A stretch of 64,000 nt of DNA, taken from positions 400,812,249 through 400,876,248 of the forward strand of contig NC_061510.1 of the NCBI RefSeq assembly GCF_022539505.1, given 5' to 3'. Under the pieces are notes generated by a model, which saw only the letters and a program-made list of their open reading frames with translations, had not been told where the DNA came from and did no database searches. The stretch is from Lolium rigidum (Eukaryota > Streptophyta > Magnoliopsida > Poales > Poaceae). Made by a program: the position numbers and the translations under genes. Shown piece after piece: positions 57,011 to 64,000 of the stretch (its first letter is position 1; every line of letters starts with the position of its first letter).

Positions 57011-60000
57011 CTAAGCGCCGGCTGGATCAGAACCAGCCGGGGGAGCATCAGCAGAGCCGGCCGCCGGGTCATCCTCGGGCACATCGTCCGCCTCCTCGTC
57101 CTCAGCCGCCTCCTCCTCGTCGTCAGACGGCGGATTCGGGTCCGCGATGAAGATGGACTTATCGACGAAGTCGGCAATGGCGCGAGCGCGGGCAAGCCGA
57201 GCAGGTCTTGTTCTCCGCCGGGAGCTTGTCCTCCACGCCGGCGCGCCGGAATTCCAACCGGTCGAGGCTAACCTCGTTATACCAGGAGAGCACAAAAGAT
57301 AGCGCCATATCGGCTCCGGCGCGCGTGGCCGACTCCTTCCAGCCCAAGAAGCGGTCGGGAGCCCCGTCCAGCCAAGCGATGAGCTTGGAGAGATCTTCCG
57401 GCAGCGTCTCCGTCGGCCACGGCAGCCGGATCAGCTCCTCCGCCGCCTTCCGCAGCTCCCGGCCAAGCTTGGTGACCGGCTCCACGCGGGCGGCGATGGA
57501 CGCCGGATAGTCGTCCATGGTGAAGCGGTCGGAGCTCTGCTCCCCGGTGGCCGCCGGCGATCCTCCCGCGCTCGCCAACGAGCCGCTAACGCCTCCTCCT
57601 CGCGCCTCGTGGAAGGCCGCTGCAAAGAAGAAAAGCATGTCGAAGCCATCAAAGCCGAAATAAGCTGAAAAATGCAAATTTTCAAAGTCCTAAGTAAGCT
57701 CCGGCGGCAGCCAGCAAGATCCGACCGCCCTCAGCCTGAAGATGGAGATTCCAAAGCTCTAAAGAAAGCTCGGCGACAGCCGGCAAGAACCGACCGCCTC
57801 CAGCCCGAAGATGGAGATATCGAAAAAATCAAGTTTCTCGCCGCCGGCTGCCAACCTAAGCCGGCTGAGCCGACGGCCGAAAGCCGGCAAAGGGGAAGGC
57901 ATAAGACAAAAGACCCACCCGCCAAGCCGCGGTCGAGCGCGCTAAGTTCCTCCCAACCACCGCTTGGTGGTGGCCGACAACTCGTTGGACTTGGTGGTCA
58001 CCTCTTGCCGGAGCGCAAGCCGCTGCCGTTCCACCTCCTCCAACCGCTTGCTCGTACCCTCCAGCTTTTCCTCCTGTTCCTTCTTGAGGGCGGCAAGTTC
58101 CTTGAGATGGTTAGCCTCAAGAAGGCGCAGCCGTTTCAGCTCCCGTCGGCCAGCCTTCAGCTTGACGGCAAGCAGCTCTGCTCGCCTCCTCACTTGTGGC
58201 GCATTGAGCGCGGGCAACTCGGAGGTCCGACTCAAGCTGCGGGACCCGGGCGGCCTCAGCCGCAAGCCGGCAAAAACAAGCCGTCAGCAAAACGAAGCGT
58301 AAAAAGAGTAAAGGCAAAGAAGAGAAAGCCTCACCCTTGACAGCCTCCAGCTCGCGAGCCAAGCCGGCTCGCTCGATCTTGGCCTTGTGGTAGCTAGTCA
58401 CCACCTTGTTGTACAAGACGGTGCGTCGCTCCGTAACCGCCTAAAAGAAACAATCAGATATCCAGACGAAACCCGGACCGGCTCCAAGCAGCCGGACCAT
58501 GCCTCGGAGGGCTACCAGGATAATAACAAAATTGCAAAAACAAGAAGACACCTACCTTGTCAGCATCCTCCAGCGTTGCTAGCTGGGCAAGGGCCTCGGC
58601 GGCCTTGTTCTTAAGGGCGGCCCGGTAGCCGGAGAAGACCATCTTCATGGGCGCCGTACCAGGCTGCCCCTCCCGGTTGAACACCTCGCAAGAATCCGCC
58701 GTATGCCACGCACGCCTCCATGGTGCCAGCCGAGCCAAGGCCGGGAGTCGAGAGGCGGACGGCACATGCAGCAGCCGGGCCCCCTTGGCCACGTGAAGGC
58801 CCTCGGCTGGGCCCGGCGGGCCCTCGTCCTCACCCGAGCCCGGAGTCGGCGTCCTTTGAGCGCGCCGGCTGCCCCCTCGCCGGCTCCTTCCCGGTCGGCT
58901 CCTCCTCGTCGGCTCCGGCCGGAGGCGGCGCGGTCGGCGCAGCCGGCCCGGTGGGAGCCGCTCGCATCCGGCGCTTGAGGCGCTCCTTTCGGAGAACTCT
59001 CCAGCACCACGACGTTGGGCGCGGGCCCGCCGACCTCGGTCGAGGCGGCGCAGCCCCACCGGCTCCAGCTCCCGCCGCGAGCTTGGCATGCCCCCGCCGG
59101 CCCGGCTGCCCGCTCCACAAACGGGGCGCGGCGCGGAAACATGTCGTCTAAGGTCGGCCGGCGCGCCGACTGACCCTGGTCTCCGCCGCCAGGCGCCGCA
59201 GAAGGCGCGGCATAAGAAGACGCCCCCGCAGAAGGTGGCGTAGCCGCAGGCGGCACGTTAGTAGCCGGCGGCGTGCGCGCGCGTGCTGAAGGTTGCGGGG
59301 TTGGCTCCCTCCTTTGCCGCTGAAGCGGCGACGTGACGGGAGGAGCCTGCCGAGAGCCGCCTCCCCGGGTAAACTTAATCGCGGCCCTAATCGAACAAGC
59401 AAGAAAAGATAAATACGAGAGGAAGGAAAGAAAAGGAATCAAACAACGAGAGGAAAAGAACTCACCCGGCTTTCTCCGGGACCTTCTTGGGCGCCAGCCG
59501 GCGCTGTTTCTTGGCCCTCGCCTCCGAAGCGGCCGTGGACCCGACGCCGGCCCGCTTCCTCCCCTTCGGCGCAGAAGTCGCCGTGCTCGTAGGCGGCGGC
59601 GCGCGGCAGGCACCGCCGGGATGGGCCCCGTGCCGGATTGGGCCGGCTCCGCCTGCGTCCGCTCCCCGCTCCTCGCTCCCGCTCATGCTCGTGCGAAGGC
59701 GGCGGGTTATGCTCCCCCGGCCGCCCGATCCTGCGCCACCGGCAGATCATCGTCGCCAGCTTGGTCGCCGGCTAAGTCAGCCGGGTCAACGAGATCCGGC
59801 GTCCAGACCTTCGTCGCCAAGTCGCCATCCTCGATGCCTTGGCGGGTGAAAAGCTGAAAACAAGACAAGATAAATATCGAGTCGGCCACGCTGCCGCAAG
59901 TCGGAAGACGGAAAAACATCAAACTTACCAGTTCAGGCGGCTGCTCCCGATCGTAAGGCGCCAGCCCCCAGTCCCAGTTGTCCGGCATGTTGGCCTTGGT

Positions 60001-60806
60001 GATGTTGTTCACCCGGTGAGCCACCTGGGACTTGGAGAGCTCCAACTTCGACGTCCGTGTCGGGTCGAGCCGGCCGGACATGTGGCCGATCTTGTGGACG
60101 CGCCACTGGAGCGGTATGACCCGGCGCGAGATGTAGGTGCGAGAGGAGGTCCTCGGCACTCAGCCGGCCCCCCGTGACGCACTCGCCCAGGAAGTCCCAC
60201 AGGAGGTTCACCTCCGCGTCCGGGTCCGAGGACTTGGGGTTGTAGCCCCAGTTGATCCGGCCGACTGGCGGAGCCGGGTTGAATTCCGGCAGGTTGAGCC
60301 GGTCGAAGGCCGGGCTTTCGTTCCGCACATAAAAGAAAGACATCTGCCAATTCTTTACAGAATCGACAGTCGGAATCCGCGGGAAGGACGTACCCGTACG
60401 GGGATAGATGGAGGCGGCGCCGCAGGTCCTCAGGCGGCCTTCGGTCGTCTGCGCCTTGATGTAGAAGAGCCGGCTCCAAAACTCCACGTCCGGCCACAAG
60501 CCGGCGTAGCCTTCCATAAAGGCCACGTAGCAGCTGAGGAGGATCATGGCGTTGGCCGGCGAGCAGGTGCGGCTGCAGGCCGAAGTGATCGAGGAACCGG
60601 CGGAAGAAGTTGGAAGCCGGCAGACCCAATCCGCGGTCGAGATGCGCGCCGAAGACCACGCGTTCGCCGGGCTCCGGCCGAGGCTCCTCCTCCGCGCCCG
60701 GCGCCCTGGTAATCACCCCCGCCGGGATGCGGCGGAGGCGCACGAGCCGGGCAATGTCGTCGTCCTGCATATAGGAACCCTTCCAGGAGCCGCTCGGCTG
60801 AGCCAT
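57011..60806 (-). pseudogene. Antisense multi-exon gene of the Tat element (putative gypsy-type transposon protein)
   Basis: On the strand opposite to gag-pol, ATG at 60806 opens MAQPSGSWKGSYMQ, then RRIPAGVITRAP, GERVVFGAHLDRGLGLPASNF and FRRFLDHFGLQPH. After a 1-base shift near 60547 it continues MILLSCYVAFMEGYAG, DVEFWSRLFYIKAQ and NWQMSFFYV. After another shift near 60150 it reads KSQVAHRVNNITKANMPDNW. This matches the domain called 'putative gypsy type transposon' in grasses. Introns with good GT/AG signals: 59854-59928, 59387-59465 and 58441-58555, with a further donor at about 58334. Later exons encode Pro/Ala-rich, then coiled-coil sequence (LKELAALKKEQEEKLEG), FVLSWYNEVSLDRLEF and an acidic end (DDEEEAAEDEEADDVPEDD), stopping near 57011. 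Tat-lineage elements (Retand, RIRE2, Grande type) are known for antisense ORFs in this place. The function is unknown. Confidence 0.75.
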
Positions 60807-61627
60807 CGAGGACGAAGAAGAAGAGGAGGTCCAAGAGAGGCGGAAGGGCGAAGAAGAGCCGCTCCTCGCCGGAGGAGATCGCGGTGGAGAAGTGCGCGCC
60901 GTCGATGCGCGTGGCCCCGTGGCGCCGGATTGGCGGGTTTGCGGCGGTAGCTCGGCGGAGGATCGTCGGGGCGACCGCTCGCTGAGGTTCGCCAGAAGAA
61001 CGGAAGAGGAATGGCGTCGGAGCAGCGAGAGCTTGAGTGAAGAGAAGGAGCGGGGCAGGAGCGCGAGGAGGAAGAAAGGGGCAAGTGCCGCCTCGATACC
61101 GCCCCCGCGGCATTTATAGCCGACCGCGGCGGGCGGTTGGCCTCCAAGTGGCCGACGTGGGCCACGTCTCCGGATTTACTGCGCCGTAACTCCTCCCACG
61201 ACCGCTACCGTTACCGAAACGGCCACACCACGTCGCCCACTACCGCACCGGATCCGGAGGGACATTGATGTGACCGGACGAACCGGCGTGCGAGCCCCAG
61301 CGTCCAGGCCGGTCAAGTCGGGCGCAGGACCCGAGGCGGCGGAGATTCCGGCGCGCAGCGAGCCGGAGCCGGACAAGAAGTTCCACTCGAGCCAAAATTC
61401 ATCAGCAAGGCAGAGGCGCCATCAGATCTTGCGAGAAAGCGAAAACTGTGCAAGTATAAAAAGCGGCCGGCTAGAAGCAGTCGGCAGGAACGAGCCGGAT
61501 GAGGGCGCAGCCGGCTGAATGGAAATTCTCAGCCGGCCCCTCCAAGTGCCGTCTAATATATTCGAGAAGCCAGGAAAACCTGCCTAGGTCCTTCTAAACG
61601 CAGGACCTTGCCAGCTTCGGGGGCTAA
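60807..61627 (+). other. 3' internal region of the Tat element, purine tract
   Basis: This is the promoter side of the antisense gene (minus strand: CGGTCGGCTATAAATGCC at about 61130-61110, a TATA box) and the end of the element. The purine-rich AGCTTCGGGGGCTAA lies directly before the 3' LTR. No plus-strand gene is seen. Confidence 0.65.
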
Positions 61628-62514
61628 TGTCGGGGGGAAGACCCCGGATAGGGCAATGGACGCGGAGCAGCCGGCTGGCCACTGGCCGGCTCGCGGCAAA
61701 GGCCGGCCGAGGAGCAGCCGGCCGGCGCCGTGGCCGGCTGGTCCGGAAGCCGGCCGGCTCTAGGTCCTAGTCGGCCTGGCTACGGCCACCAATGCCGTAG
61801 CTGGGCCGGCTTCTACAAGCCATATCCGACCGGGGTTTGTACCTCGCACCGACTCGAGGCCGGGCGAGTCTTGCACTGGAAGGAACCGGGTAGGTGATCC
61901 GGGTTCCCAAAGTCCACGCTGACTCCATCTTCCGTAAAGCGCGGGGCACTGTGGGGCAATAGTGCCACGCGCCGGACAGGCCGTCAGGGCTTACGACGAT
62001 CCGTACCGGCTACAGTGGCTGACGGCGACAGGGACACCTCCTCCATACCGCTGACCGTGGCAGCCGGATGGGACAGGCCACGATGCCTCAACCACTCCTG
62101 ACGTCACCGCCTCGGGAAGGAGCGGAAGCCGAAGCCGGCCCAGCCGGCCAGTAAACTATAGGGTCTTATATGTAAAGTGCCGGTGCCTATATAAGCCGCA
62201 CTACCCCCTCTCGTGCAGATGATGGATCATTTATTGCTTTCACCCACCTACAGAGCTGCCCTGTGAGAGAGACCATAGTCTTCCTTAGCCTCTCAGGAGC
62301 AGCCACACACAGCTCTAGGAGCACCATTGTACTGTGTGATCATCATATACACTCATAGCAGGAGTAGAGGTCTTACCTCCATCGGGGGGCCTCGAACCTG
62401 GGTACGTCGCCGTGTCGCTCGTGCCCATACCCGCATCCGGATACCGCCGTGAGATCCCTCAGGAACCACTTCGATTAGCCACCCTATGGCATATGCCGTG
62501 ACGATACCACGACA
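61628..62514 (+). repeat. 3' LTR of the Tat element
   Basis: 887 bp from TGTCGGGGGGAAGACC to GATACCACGACA, followed by TTCTA (62515-62519). Its partner at 47863-48747 is in inverted orientation in this assembly. Confidence 0.95.
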
Positions 62515-62600
62515 TTCTATGTATTCGGTCAAACTTTGTATAGTTTCACTTTAACTAAACCCTGGTTGCAGGGTAATTGTGAACCGAGGGACGGAGGGAG
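62515..62600. mobile_element. Half of a MITE split by the Tat insertion (right part)
   Basis: It begins with the target duplication TTCTA, continues TGTATTCGGTCAAACTTTG, and ends GAGGGACGGAGGGAG before TA, a Stowaway-type terminus. The other half is the outer flank of the inverted LTR (48748-48880). Confidence 0.65.
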
Positions 62601-64000
62601 TACGGAGCTAGAGGAGTGTGGATGTGTAGCCATATAATTTTAAATTTTAGATATCACATTTAAAGTTTTTAGAAAAACTAAAAAAAGCGTTTAGATGTAT
62701 TCAATGGTGTATCATACAAGCGTGCATAATCTCACAGTGATTTTTATATATACTCTATGGTAAACAAAAATAACAAAATTCAATAAATTTATAGTTTTGA
62801 AATGTGCACTATTTATTATACTCAAATTCAAACTTTTGTAGTTTTGTGTAGCACACAATACAAAGTACTTTGAGATTTAACAATTTTGTAGTATACCTTA
62901 TAGGCTACATCTAGGATTTTTTTTCAGAATTTTTGAAACCTTTTTTTTAGAATTGATTTTTTTTGAAACCTTAAAACATAAATTTCCATTTTAAGAATAA
63001 AGAGTTACATGCAGCTTAGCCTCTATTTTGAATTTCCAAAAGCCGGGGCTGCTATGCTTGAAAATAAGTTGGCCTTGGTGCTACCAATGAAATTTACACC
63101 GTACCTTCGAGATGTTTATATATATATGTGTAACATTTAATTTCAGATTCTTTTGAAATCACAGCAATATGTTTTTCAAATACTAAGATCACAGGTGCTC
63201 ATGTGCCAAACAGACTTTCCGAGAAAGTTGGCGATAGTGTGAGATGATTTCATCATTCCATTAACCGTACTCCTACTTTCCAATCGAACACTCAAGATTC
63301 AAGACTGACCAGAGTATGACCCAACATTGAAGTCATATTGATTCAAGCGGGAGTTAGTTGAGTCTTAAACGCATGATGACTGTTTTCACTGACAAGCATC
63401 TGACACACATACACATTTACTATACACGTCAGTTCCTAGGTCGTGTTGTCATTCACACATACTATGCATGAGAGCATGTGTTGAGAGCTGAACAAGCTTA
63501 ATTAACCTTCAAGTCGTCGGTCGGCCATTCGTAGTAATCGAATCTTAAAGAGTGAACTAACAGCCGTTCAATACAAAGCGTCCATGTTTTCCAGTATGCG
63601 GTCAGGCTACATGTTTGATTGCAGAGCCACCGCGATCCTATATATAGCTTCACGTTTCAGCACGATCTAACGAAAAGGGCCCATAGATCCTACTATGATT
63701 TTGGAGGGATGTACCAGCTGATTTGCATACGTGTTAAGGTTTACTACATAAGAACAATAACAATATTAGAGCTATCAGCTGCAGAAACCACAAATGTAGC
63801 TCAAAGCTACATGTAGCTATTTAAAAAAAAATTCAATAAAACATTTATTTTTTTAAAAAAAATCTAAACTAAATCTACATGTAGATATTGTTGTGTTTTA
63901 CCGATGTGCAAATTTTCAACTCAAAATACTGAATGGTTGCATGTTGGTAGAACATAATATTGTCTACATTTAATTTTTTTTATATTTTTTTTTGAGCTTT
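62601..64000. other. AT-rich intergenic DNA, no gene seen
   Basis: No coding pattern, paired repeat ends or RNA gene were recognised. Long A and T runs and a CTACATGTAG-type short palindrome near 63806 and 63878 are the only notable points. Confidence 0.6.

Noticed and set aside
42740..62514. Two separate Tat elements, one on each strand
   Set aside because: Each half lacks exactly what the other has, and the outer 5-bp sequences match (TTCTA) only if they are one element.

Overview
The window looks like nuclear DNA from a cool-season (Pooideae, wheat/oat-type) grass. It has intron-containing plant genes, GC-rich single-exon monocot genes (germin-like protein, glycosyltransferase), Stowaway-type MITEs with TA target duplications, PIF/Harbinger-like elements, Helitron-like ends, LINEs and several nested LTR retrotransposons. 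It is not bacterial, and no operon, CRISPR array or RNA gene was seen. The grass subgroup is inferred from the style of the repeats, not from a search.

Layout. 1-4.3 kb: 3' part of an exocyst EXO84 gene (+), exons 263-4264, first exon outside the window. 5.4-6.2 kb: an intronless germin-like protein gene (+) with three perfect 29-bp repeats in its leader. 9.1-10.7 kb and 14.2-15.5 kb: two non-autonomous PIF/Harbinger-like elements that carry ORFs of a grass TE-associated kind. 16.0-17.4 kb: an intact UDP-glycosyltransferase gene (-). 17.8-29.6 kb: Helitron ends, a LINE relic and LTR element A. 30.0-42.6 kb: a second LINE broken up by a solo LTR (itself hit by another solo LTR) and by a further LTR element (C2), whose own 5' LTR was hit by element B. 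42.7-48.7 kb: left half of a Tat-lineage Ty3/gypsy element on the minus strand. 50.5-54.1 kb: a six-exon HSD/steroleosin-type short-chain dehydrogenase gene. 54.7-62.5 kb: right half of the Tat element on the plus strand, with a multi-exon antisense gene. 62.5-64 kb: AT-rich DNA without genes.

The main result is structural. The piece 42740-54645 lies between two gaps of exactly 100 N, and it appears to be placed backwards. Turning it round does four things at once. It joins the two halves of the Tat element in the right domain order (LTR-gag-PR-RT-RNH | INT-antisense ORF-LTR). It gives that element a perfect 5-bp target duplication (TTCTA). It joins the two halves of the host DNA the element entered. 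It also continues the broken LINE in frame across element C2, with a near-perfect target duplication (agcgg/aacgg). The dehydrogenase gene is therefore probably on the opposite strand relative to its neighbours.

The four host genes are unrelated housekeeping or metabolic genes (exocytosis, apoplastic cupin, small-molecule glycosylation, lipid/sterol oxidoreduction). No common pathway is suggested. The unusual protein-coding content is in the mobile DNA: non-autonomous LTR elements A and B share a roughly 100-residue hydrophobic C-terminal module on different N-termini, and the Tat element keeps an intron-containing gene on its antisense strand.
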